A program made the position numbers and the translations under genes. From positions 95,466,624-95,530,623 of the forward strand of contig CM049308.1 in the NCBI GenBank assembly GCA_026874595.1: a DNA stretch of 64,000 bases, read 5' to 3'. The notes under the pieces were generated by a model. The model searched no databases, was not told the DNA's origin, and was given only the letters and a program-made list of their open reading frames with translations. The stretch comes from Sipunculus nudus (taxonomy: Eukaryota > Annelida > Sipuncula > Golfingiida > Sipunculidae). Shown here piece after piece: positions 12,401-25,615 of the stretch. Position 1 is the stretch's first letter, and the number at the start of each line of letters is the position of its first letter.

Positions 12401-15400
12401 GTGATAGCTTATTACATGATAGTCAGTGTGATGGTTTATTACATGATAGTCAGTGTGATGGCTTAATACATGATAGTGAGGGTGATGGTTTATTACATGA
12501 TAGTGAGGGTGATGGCTTATTACATGATAGTGAGGGTGATGGCTTATTACATGATAGTGAGGGTGATGGTTTATTACATGATAGTGAGGGTGATGGCTTA
12601 TTACATGATAGTGAGGGTGATGGCTTATTACATGATAGTCAGGGTGACGGTTTATTACATGATAGAGAGGGTGATGGTTTATTACATGATAGTGAGGGTG
12701 ATGGTTTATTACATGATAGTCAGTGTGATTGCTTATTACATGATAGTTAGGGTGATGGTTTATTACATGATAGTCAGTGTGATAGCTTATTACATGATAG
12801 TGAGGGTGATGGTTTATTACATGATAGTCAGTGTGATTGCTTATTACATGATAGTGAGGGTGATGGTTTATTACATGATAGTGAGGGTGAAGGTTTATTA
12901 CATGATAGTGAGGGTGATGGTTTATTACATGATAGAGAGGGTGATGGTTAATTACATGATATTCAGTGTGATTGATTATTACATGATAGTGAGGGTGATG
13001 GTTTATTACATGATAGTCAGTGTGATAGCTTATTACATGATAGTTAGGGTGATGGTTTATTACATGATAGTCAGTGTGATTGCTTATTACATGATAGTGA
13101 GGGTGATGGTTTATTACATGATAGTAAGTGTGATAGCTTATTACATGATAGTCAGTGTGATGGTTTATTACATGATAGTCAGTGTGATGGTTTATTACAT
13201 GATAGTGAGGGTGATGGTTTATTACATGATAGTTAGGGTGATGGCTTATTACATGATAGTGAGGGTGATGGCTTATTACATGATAGTGAGGGTGATGGTT
13301 TATTACATGATAGTCAGTGTGATTGCTTATTACATGATAGTGAGGGTGATGGTTTATTACATGATAGTCAGTGTGATTGCTTATTACATGATAGTGAGGG
13401 TGATGGTTTATTACATGATAGTCAGTGTGACTGCCTATTACATGATAGTTAGAGTGATGGTTTATTACATGATAGTCAGTGTGATGGCTTATTACATGAT
13501 AGTGAGGGTGATGGTTTATTACATGATAGTCAGTGTGATTGCTTATTACATGATAGTGAGGGTGATGGTTTATTACATGATAGTCAGTGTGATAGCTTAT
13601 TACATGATAGTGAGGGTGATGGTTTATTACATGATAGTCAGTGTGATTGCTTATTACATGATAGTGAGGGTGATGGTTTATTACATGATAGTCAGTGTGA
13701 CTGCCCATACATGAAAGTTAGAGTGATGGTTTATTACATGATAGTCAGTGCGATTGCTTATTACATGATAGTGAGGGTGATGGTTTATTACATGATAGTC
13801 AGTGTGATTGCTTATTACATGACAGTGAGGGTGATGGTTTATTACATGATAGTCAGTGTGATTGCTTATTACATGATAGTGAGGGTGATGGTTTATTACA
13901 TGATAGTCAGTGTGATTGCTTATTACATGATAGTGAGGCTGATGGTTTATTACATGATAGTCAGTGTGATTGCTTATTACATGATAGTGAGGGTGATGGT
14001 TTATTACATGATAGTCAGTGTGATTGCTTATTACATGCTAGTGAGGGTGATGGTTTATTACATGATAGTCAGTGCGATTGCTTATTACATGATAGTGAGG
14101 GTAATGGTTTATTACATGACAGTCAGTGCGATTGCTTATTACATGATAGTGAGGGTAATAGTTTATTACATGATAGTGAGGGTGATGGTTTATTACATGA
14201 TAGTGAGGGTGATGGTTTATTACATGATAGTGAGGGTGATGGTTTATTACATGATAGTCAGTGTGATTGCTTATTACATGATAGTGAGGGTGATGGTTTA
14301 TTACATGATAGTGAGGGTGATGGTTTATTACATGATAGTCAGTGTGATTGCTTATTACATGATAGTGAGGGTGATGGTTTATTACATGATAGTCAGTGTG
14401 ATTGCTTATTACATGATAGTGAGGGTGATGGTTTATTACATGATAGTCAGTGTGATTGCTTATTACATGATAGTGAGGGTGATGGTTTATTACATGATAG
14501 TCAGTGTGATTGCTTATTACATGATAGTGAGGGTGATGGTTTATTACATGATAGTCAGTGTGATTGCTTATTACATGATAGTGAGGCTGATGGTTTATTA
14601 CATGATAGTCAGTGTGATTGCTTATTACATGATAGTGAGGGTTTATTACATGATAGTCAGTGTGATAGCTTATTACATGATAGTGAGGGTGATGGTTTAT
14701 TACATGATAGTCAGTGTGATTGCTTATTACATGATAGTGAGGCTGATGGTTTATTACATGATAGTCAGTGTGATTGCTTATTACATGATAGTGAGGGTGA
14801 TGGTTTATTACATGATAGTCAGTGTGATTGCTTATTACATGATAGTGAGGGTGATGGTTTATTACATGATAGTCAGTGTGATAGCTTATTACATGATAGT
14901 GAGGGTAATGGTTTATTACATGATAGTCAGTGCGATTGCTTATTACATGATAGTGAGGGTGATGGTTTATTACTTGATAGTGATGGTGATGGTTTATTAC
15001 ATGATAGTCAGTGTGATTGCTTATTACATGATAGTGAGGGTGATGGTTTATTACATGATAGTCAGTGTGATTGCTTATTACATGATAGTGAGGGTGATGG
15101 TTTATTACATGATAGTCAGTGTGACTGCCTATTACATGATAGTTAGAGTGATGGTTTATTACATGATAGTCAGTGTGATTGCTTATTACATGATAGTGAG
15201 GGTGATGGTTTATTACATGATAGTCAGTGTGATTGCTTATTACATGATAGTGATGGTTTATTACATGATAGTCAGTGTGATAGCTTATTACATGATAGTG
15301 AGGGTGATGGTTTATTACATGATAGTCAGTGTGATTGCTTATTACATGATAGTGAGGCTGATGGTTTATTACATGATAGTCAGTGTGATTGCTTATTACA

Positions 15401-18400
15401 TGATAGTGAGGCTGATGGTTTATTACATGATAGTCAGTGTGATTGCTTATTACATGATAGTGAGGGTGATGGTTTATTACATGATAGTCAGTGTGATAGC
15501 TTATTACATGATAGGGAGGGTAATGGTTTATTACATGATAGTCAGTGCGATTGCTTATTACATGATAGTGAGGGCGATGGTTTATTACATGATAGTGAGG
15601 GTGATGGTTTATTACATGATAGTCAGTGTGATTGCTTATTACATGATAGTGAGGGTGATGGTTTTTTACATGATAGTCAGTGTGATTGCTTATTACATGA
15701 TAGTGAGGGTGATGGTTTATTACATGATAGTCAGTGTGATTGCTTATTACATGATAGTGAGGCTGATGGTTTATTACATGATAGTCAGTGTGATTGCTTA
15801 TTACATGATAGTGAGGGTGATGGTTTATTACATGATAGTCAGTGTGATTGCTTATTACATGATAGTGAGGGTGATGGTTTATTACATGATAGTCAGTGTG
15901 ATAGCTTATTACATGATAGTGAGGGTAATGGTTTATTACATGATAGTCAGTGCGATTGCTTATTACATGATAGTGAGGGTGATGGTTTATTACATGATAG
16001 TGAGGGTGATGGTTTATTACATGATAGTGAGGGTGATGGTTTATTACATGATAGTAAGTGTGATAGCTTATTACATGATAGTCAGTGTGATGGTTTATTA
16101 CATGATAGTCAGTGTGATGGCTTATTACATGATAGTGAGGGTGATGGTTTATTACATGATAGTGAGGGTGATGGCTTATTACATGATAGTGAGGGTGATG
16201 GCAATACATGATAGTGAGGGTGATGGTTTATTACATGATAGTCAGTGTGATTGCTTATTACATGATAGTGAGGGTGATGGTTTATTACATGATAGTCAGT
16301 GTGATTGCTTATTACATGATAGTGAGGGTGATGGTTTATTACATGATAGTCAGTGTGACTGCCTATTACATGATAGTTAGAGTGATGGTTTATTACATGA
16401 TAGTCAGTGTGATTGCTTATTACATGATAGTGAGGGTGATGGTTTATTACATGATAGTCAGTGTGATTGCTTATTACATGATAGTGAGGGTGATGGTTTA
16501 TTACATGATAGTCAGTGTGATAGCTTATTACATGATAGTGAGGGTAATGGTTTATTACATGATAGTCAGTGCGATTGCTTATTACATGATAGTGAGGGTG
16601 ATGGTTTATTACATGATAGTGAGGGTGATGGTTTATTACATGATAGTGAGGGTGATGGTTTATTACATGATAGTAAGTGTGATAGCTTATTACATGATAG
16701 TCAGTGTGATGGTTTATTACATGATAGTCAGTGTGATGGCTTATTACATGATAGTGAGGGTGATGGTTTATTACATGATAGTGAGGGTGATGGCTTATTA
16801 CATGATGGTGAGGGTGATGGCTTATTACATGATAGTGAGGGTGATGGTTAATTACATGATAGTCAGTGTGATTGCTTATTACATGATAGTGAGGGTGATG
16901 GTTTATTACATGATAGTCAGTGTGATTGCTTATTACATGATAGTGAGGGTGATGGTTTATTACATGATAGTCAGTGTGACTGCCTATTACATGATAGTTA
17001 GAGTGATGGTTTATTACATGATAGTCAGTGTGATGGCTTATTACATGATAGTGAGGGTGATGGTTTATTACATGATAGTCAGTGTGATTGCTTATTACAT
17101 GATAGTGAGGGTGATGGTTTATTACATGATAGTCAGTGTGATTGCTTATTACATGATAGTGAGGGTGATGGTTTATTACATGATAGTCAGTGTGATTGCT
17201 TATTACATGATAGTGAGGGTGATGGTTTATTACATGATAGTCAGTGTGATTGCTTATTACATGATAGTGAGGCTGATGGTTTATTACATGATAGTCAGTG
17301 TGATTGCTTATTACATGATAGTGAGGGTGATGGTTTATTACATGATAGTCAGTGTGATAGCTTATTACATGATAGTGAGGGTAATGGTTTATTATATGAT
17401 AGTCAGTGCGATTGCTTATTACATGATAGTGAGGGTGATGGTTTATTACATGATAGTGAGGGTGATGGTTTATTACATGATAGTGAGGGTGATGGTTTAT
17501 TACATGATAGTAAGTGTGATAGCTTATTACATGATAGTCAGTGTGATGGTTTATTACATGATAGTCAGTGTGATGGCTTATTACATGATAGTGAGGGTGA
17601 TGGTTTATTACATGATAGTGAGGGTGATGGCTTATTACATGATAGTGAGGGTGATGGCTTATTACATGATAGTGAGGGTGATGGTTTATTACATGATAGT
17701 CAGTGTGATTGCTTATTACATGATAGTGAGGGTGATGGTTTATTACATGATAGTCAGTGTGATTGCTTATTACATGATAGTGAGGGTGATGGTTTATTAC
17801 ATGATAGTCAGTGTGACTGCCTATTACATGATAGTTAGAGTGATGGTTTATTACATGATAGTCAGTGTGATTGCTTATTACATGATAGTGAGGGTGATGG
17901 TTTATTACATGATAGTCAGTGTGATTGCTTATTACATGATAGTGAGGGTGATGGTTTATTACATGATAGTCAGTGTGATAGCTTATTACATGATAGTGAG
18001 GGAAATGGTTTATTACATGATAGTCAGTGCGATTGCTTATTACATGATAGTGAGGGTGATGGTTTATTACATGATAGTGAGGGTGATGGTTTATTACATG
18101 ATAGTGAGGGTGATGGTTTATTACATGATAGTAAGTGTGATAGCTTATTACATGATAGTCAGTGTGATGGTTTATTACATGATAGTCAGTGTGATGGCTT
18201 ATTACATGATAGTGAGGGTGATGGTTTATTACATGATAGTGAGGGTGATGGCTTATTACATGATAGTGAGGGTGATGGCTTATTACATGATAGTGAGGGT
18301 GATGGTTTATTACATGATAGTCAGTGTGATTGCTTATTACATGATAGTGAGGGTGATGGTTTATTACATGATAGTCAGTGTGATTGCTTATTACATGATA

Positions 18401-21400
18401 GTGAGGGTGATGGTTTATTACATGATAGTCAGTGTGACTGCCTATTACATGATAGTTAGAGTAATGGTTTATTACATGATAGTCAGTGTGATGGCTTATT
18501 ACATGATAGTGAGGGTGATGGTTTATTACATGATAGTCAGTGTGATTGCTTATTACATGATAGTGAGGGTGATGGTTTATTACATGATAGTCAGTGTGAT
18601 TGCTTATTACATGATAGTGAGGGTGATGGTTTATTACATGATAGTCAGTGTGATTGCTTATTACATGATAGTGAGGGTGATGGTTTATTACATGATAGTC
18701 AGTGTGATTGCTTATTACATGATAGTGAGGCTGATGGTTTATTACATGATAGTCAGTGTGATTGCTTATTACATGATAGTGAGGGTGATGGTTTATTACA
18801 TGATAGTCAGTGTGATTGCTTATTACATGATAGTGAGGGTGATGGTTTATTACATGATAGTCAGTGTGATAGCTTATTACATGATAGTGAGGGTAATGGT
18901 TTATTACATGATAGTCAGTGCGATTGCTTATTACATGATAGTGAGGGTGATGGTTTATTACATGATAGTGAGGGTGATGGTTTATTACATGATAGTGAGG
19001 GTGATGGTTTATTACATGATAGTGAGGGTGATGGTTTATTACATGATAGTTAGTGTGATTGCTTATTACATGATAGTGAGGGTGATGGTTTATTACATGA
19101 TAGCGAGGGTGATGGCTTATTACATGATAGTCAGTGTGACTGCTTATTACATGATAGTTAGAGTGATGGTTTATTACATGATAGTGAGGGTGATGGCTTA
19201 TTACATGATAGTTAGAGCGATGGTTTATTACATGATAGTCAGTGTGATGGCTTATTACATGATAGCGAGGGTGATGGCTTATTACATGATAGTTAGAGTG
19301 ATGGTTTATTACTTGATAGTGAGGGTGATGGCTTATTACATGATAGTTAGAGTGATGGTTTATTACATAAAAGTCAGTGTGATAGCTTATTACATGATAG
19401 TCAGCGTGATTGCTTATTACATGATAGTTAGAGTGATGGTTTATTACATGATAGTCAGTGTGATTGTTTATTACATGATAGTCAGAGTGATGGTTTATTA
19501 CATGATAGTCAGTGTGATGGCTTATTACATGATAGTAAGGGTGATGGTTTGTTACATGATAGTCAGTGTGATAGCTTATTACATGATACTGAGGGTGATG
19601 GTTTATTACATGATAGTTAGTGTGATGGCTTATTGCATGAAAGTCAGTGTGATGGCTTATTACATGATAGTCAGTGTGATGGCTTATTACATGATAGTGA
19701 GGGTGATGGCTTATTACATGATAGTGAGGGTGATGGTTTATTACATAATAGTTAGTGTGATAGCTTATTACATGAAAGTCAGTGTGATGGTTTATTACAT
19801 GATAGTCAGTGTGATGGCTTATTACATGATAGTGAGGGTGATGGTTTATTACATGATAGTGAGGGTGATGGCTTATTATATGATAGTGAGGGTGATGGTT
19901 TATTACATGATAGTCAGTGTGATAGCTTATTACATGATAGTCAGTGTGATGGTTTATTACATGATAGTCAGTGTGATGGCTTATTACATGATAGTGAGGG
20001 TGATGGCTTATTACATGATAGTGAGGGTGATGGCTTATTACATGATAGTGAGGGTGATGGCTTATTACATGATAGTGAGGGTGATGGTTTATTACATGAT
20101 AGTGAGGGTGATGGCTTATTACATGATAGTGAGGGTGATGGCCTATTACATGATAGTGAGGGTGATGGTTTATTACATGATACAGAGGGTGATGGTTTAT
20201 TACATGATAGTGAGGGTGATGGTTTATTACATGATAGTCAGTGTGATTGCTTATTACATGATAGTTAGGGTGATGGTTTATTACATGATAGTCAGTGTGA
20301 TAGCTTATTACATGATTGTGAGGGTGATGGTTTATTACATGATAGTCAGTGTGATTGCTTATTACATGATAGTGAGGGTGATGGTTTATTACATGATAGT
20401 CAGTGTGATGGCTTATTACATGATAGTGAGGGTGATGGTTTATTACATGATAGTGAGGGTGATGGCTTATTACATGATAGTGAGGGTGATGGCTTATTAC
20501 ATGATAGTGAGGGTGATGGTTTATTACATGATAGTGAGGGTGATGGCTTATTACATGATAGTGAGGGTGATGGCTTATTACATGATAGTGAGGGTGATGG
20601 TTTATTACCTGATAGTCAGTGTGATTGCTTATTACATGATAGTTAGGGTGATGGTTTACCAATGATAGTCAGTGTGATAGCTTATTACATGATAGTGAGG
20701 GTGATGGTTTATTACATGATAGTCAGTGTGATTGCTTATTACATGATAGTGAGGGTGATGGTTTATTACATGATAGTGAGGGTGAAGGTTTATTACATGA
20801 TAGTGAGGGTGATGGTTTATTACATGATAGAGAGGGTGATGGTTTATTACATGATAGTCAGTGTGATGGCTTATTACATGATAGTGAGGGTGATGGTTTA
20901 TTACATGATAGTGAGGGTGATGGTTTATTACATGATAGTCAGTGTGATAGCTTATTACATGATAGTCAGTGTGATGGTTTATTACATGATAGTCAGTGTG
21001 ATGGCTTATTACATGATAGTGAGGGTGATGGTTTATTACATGATAGTGAGGGTGATGGCTTATTACATGATAGTGAGGGTGACGGCTTATTACATGATAG
21101 TGAGGGTGATGGTTTATTACATGATAGTGAGGGTGATGGCTTATTACATGATAGTGAGGGTGATGGCTTATTACATGATAGTGAGGGTGATGGTTTATTA
21201 CATGATAGTCAGTGTGATTGCTTATTACATGATAGTTAGGGTGATGGTTTATTACATGATAGTCAGTGTGATAGCTTATTACATGATAGTTAGTGTGATT
21301 GCTTATTACATGATAGTGAGGGTGATGGTTTATTACATGATAGCGAGGGTGATGGCTTATTACATGATAGTCAGTGTGACTGCTTATTACATGATAGTTA

Positions 21401-22620
21401 GAGTGATGGTTTATTACATGATAGTGAGGGTGATGGCTTATTACATGATAGTTAGAGCGATGGTTTATTACATGATAGTCAGTGTGATGGCTTATTACAT
21501 GATAGCGAGGGTGATGGCTTATTACATGATAGTTAGAGTGATGGTTTATTACTTGATAGTGAGGGTGATGGCTTATTACATGATAGTTAGAGTGATGGTT
21601 TATTACATAAAAGTCAGTGTGATAGCTTATTACATGATAGTCAGCGTGATTGCTTATTACATGATAGTTAGAGTGATGGTTTATTACATGATAGTCAGTG
21701 TGATTGTTTATTACATGATAGTTAGAGTGATGGTTTATTACATGAGAGTCAGTGTGATGGCTTATTACATGATAGTAAGGGTGATGGTTTATTACATGAT
21801 AGTCAGTGTGATAGCTTATTACATGATACTGAGGGTGATGGTTTATTACATGATAGTTAGTGTGATGGCTTATTGCATGAAAGTCAGTGTGATGGCTTAT
21901 TACATGATAGTCAGTGTGATGGCTTATTACATGATAGTGAGGGTGATGGCTTATTACATGATAGTGAGGGTGATGGTTTATTACATTATAGTTAGTGTGA
22001 TAGCTTATTACATGAAAGTCAGTGTGATGGTTTATTACATGATAGTCAGTGTGATGGCTTATTACATGATAGTGAGGGTGATGGCTTATTATATGATAGT
22101 GAGGGTGATGGTTTATTACATGATAGTCAGTGTGATAGCTTATTACATGATAGTCAGTGTGATGGTTTATTACATGATAGTCAGTGTGATGGCTTATTAC
22201 ATGATAGTGAGGGTGATGGCTTATTACATGATAGTGAGGGTGATGGCTTATTACATGATAGTGAGGGTGATGGCTTATTACATGATAGTGAGGGTGATGG
22301 TTTATTACATGATAGTGAGGGTGATGGCTTATTACATGATAGTGAGGGTGATGGCCTATTACATGATAGTGAGGGTGATGGTTTATTACATGATACAGAG
22401 GGTGATGGTTTATTACATGATAGTGAGGGTGATGGTTTATTACATGATAGTCAGTGTGATGGCTTATTACATGATAGTGAGGGTGATGGTTTATTACATG
22501 ATAGTGAGGGTGATGGCTTATTACATGATAGTGAGGGTGATGGCTTATTACATGATAGTGAGGGTGATGGTTTATTACCTGATAGTCAGTGTGATTGCTT
22601 ATTACATGATAGTTAGGGTG

Positions 22621-25615
22621 ATGGTTTACCAATGATAGTCAGTGTGATAGCTTATTACATGATAGTGAGGGTGATGGTTTATTACATGATAGTCAGTGTG
22701 ATTGCTTATTACATGATAGTGAGGGTGATGGTTTATTACATGATAGTGAGGGTGAAGGTTTATTACATGATAGTGAGGGTGATGGTTTATTACATGATAG
22801 AGAGGGTGATGGTTTATTACATGATAGTCAGTGTGATGGCTTATTACATGATAGTGAGGGTGATGGTTTATTACATGATAGTGAGGGTGATGGCTTATTA
22901 TATGATAGTGAGGGTGATGGTTTATTACATGATAGTCAGTGTGATAGCTTATTACATGATAGTCAGTGTGATGGTTTATTACATGATAGTCAGTGTGATG
23001 GCTTATTACATGATAGTGAGGGTGATGGTTTATTACATGATAGGGAGGGTGATGGCTTATTACATGATAGTGAGGGTGACGGCTTATTACATGATAGTGA
23101 GGGTGATGGTTTATTACATGATAGTGAGGGTGATGGCTTATTACATGATAGTGAGGGTGATGGCTTATTACATGATAGTGAGGGTGATGGTTTATTACAT
23201 GATAGTCAGTGTGATTGCTTATTACATGATAGTTAGGGTGATGGTTTATTACATGATAGTCAGTGTGATAGCTTATTACATGATAGTGAGGGTGATGGTT
23301 TATTACATGATAGTCAGTGTGATTGCTTATTACATGATAGTGAGGGTGATGGTTTATTACATGATAGTGAGGGTGAAGGTTTATTACATGATAGTGAGGG
23401 TGATGGTTTATTACATGATAGAGAGGGTGATGGTTTATTACATGATATTCAGTGTGATTACTTATTACATGATAGTGAGGGTGATGGTTTATTACATGAT
23501 AGTCAGTGTGATAGCTTATTACATGATAGTTAGGGTGATGGTTTATTACATGATAGTCAGTGTGATTGCTTATTACATGATAGTGAGGGTGATGGTTTAT
23601 TACATGATAGTGAGGGTGATGGTTTATTACATGATAGTGAGGGTGATGGTTTATTACATGATATTCAGTGTGATTGCTTATTACATGATAGTGAGGGTGA
23701 TGGTTTATTACATGATAGTCAGTGTGATAGCTTATTACATGATAGTTAGGGTGATGGTTTATTACATGATAGTCAGTGTGATTGCTTATTACATGATAGT
23801 GAGGGTGATGGTTTATTACATGATAGTCAGTGTGATTGCTTATTACATGATAGTCAGGGTGATGGTTTATTACATGATAGTCAGTGTGACTGCCTATTAC
23901 ATGATAGTTAGAGTGATGGTTTATTACATGATAGTCAGTGTGATGGCTTATTATATGATAGTGAGGGTGATGGTTTATTACATGATAGTCAGTGTGATTG
24001 CTTATTACATGATAGTGAGGGTGATGGTTTATTACATGATAGTCAGTGTGACTGCCCATACATGATAGTGAGAGTGATGGTTTATTACATGATAGTCAGT
24101 GTGATTGCTTATTACATGATAGTGAGGGTGATGGTTTATTACATGATAGTCAGTGTGATTGCTTATTACATGATAGTGAGGGTGATGGTTTATTACATGA
24201 TAGTCAGTGTGATTGCTTATTACATGATAGTGAGGGTGATGGTTTATTACATGATAGTCAGTGTGATTGCTTATAACATGATAGTGACGGTGATTGTTTA
24301 TTACATGATAGTCAGTGTGATTGCTTATTACATGATAGTGAGGGTGATGGTTTATTACATGATAGTCAGTGTGACTGCCTATTACATGATAGTTAGGGTG
24401 ATGGTTTATTACATGATAGTCAGTGTGATGGCTTATTACATGATAGTGAGGGTTATGGTTTATTACATGATAGTCAGTGTGATTGCTTATTACATGATAG
24501 TGAGGGTGATGGTTTATTACATGATAGTCAGTGTGATTGCTTATTACATGATTGTGAGGGTGATGGTTTATTACATGATAGTCAGTGTGATTGCTTATTA
24601 CATGATAGTGAGGGTGATGGTTTATTACATGATAGTCAGTGTGACTGCCTATTACATGATAGTTAGAGTGATGGTTTATTACATGATAGTGAGGGTGATG
24701 GTTTATTACATGATAGTCAGTGTGATTGCTTATTACATGATAGTGAGGGTGATGGTTTATTACATGATAGACAGTGTGATTGCTTATTACATGATAGTGA
24801 GGGTGATGGTTTATTACATGATAGTCAGTGTGATTGCTTATTACATGATAGTCAGAGTGATGGTTTATTACATGATAGTCAGTGTGATGGCTTATTACAT
24901 GATAGTGAGGGTGATGGTTTATTACATGATAGTCAGTGTGATTGCTTATTACATGATAGTGAGGGTGATGGTTTATTACAAGATAGTCAGTGTGACTGCC
25001 TATTACATGATAGTGAGGGTGATGGTTTATTACATGATACTCAGTGTGACTGCCTATTACATGATAGTTAGAGTGATGGTTTATTACATGATAGTGAGGG
25101 TGATGGTTTATTACATGATAGTCAGTGTGATTGCTTATTACATGATAGTGAGGGTGATGGTTTATTACATGATAGTCAGTGTGATTGCTTATTACATGAT
25201 AGTGAGGGTGATGGTTTATTACATGATAGTCAGTGTGATTGCTTATTACATGATAGTGAGGGTGATGGCTTATTACATGATAGTGAGGGTGATGGTTTAT
25301 TACATGATAGTGAGGGTGATGGCTTATTACATGATAGTGAGGGTGATGGCCTATTACATGATAGTGAGGGTGATGGTTTATTACATGATACAGAGGGTGA
25401 TGGTTTATTACATGATAGTGAGGGTGATGGTTTATTACATGATAGTCAGTGTGATGGCTTATTACATGATAGTGAGGGTGATGGTTTATTACATGATAGT
25501 GAGGGTGATGGCTTATTACATGATAGTGAGGGTGATGGTTTATTACATGATAGTGAGGGTGATGGTTTATTACCTGATAGTCAGTGTGATTGCTTATTAC
25601 ATGATAGTTAGGGTG
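22621..25615. repeat. 2,995-bp higher-order repeat in the 27-bp array, copy 1
   Basis: It is delimited by the rare junction word ATGGTTTACCAATGATAG at 22621 and 25616. The internal marker ACTGCCCATACATGATAG (24051) recurs exactly 2,995 bp later (27046). An earlier partial copy of the same block starts at the junction word at 20651, 1,970 bp upstream. Confidence 0.85.

Noticed and set aside
9476-13708. Very long minus-strand ORFs (up to 1,517 codons, HHPHYHVIN repeats) as a histidine-rich protein gene
   Set aside because: They exactly fill the 27-bp satellite and no domain or unique sequence is attached. The opposite strand is open as well, so a period divisible by three explains them.
16208-20665. 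Plus-strand ORF of 1,485 codons (MIVRVMVYY repeats) as a membrane protein
   Set aside because: Same satellite, same explanation. The start is just an internal ATG, and it is antisense within the SLC5 intron.
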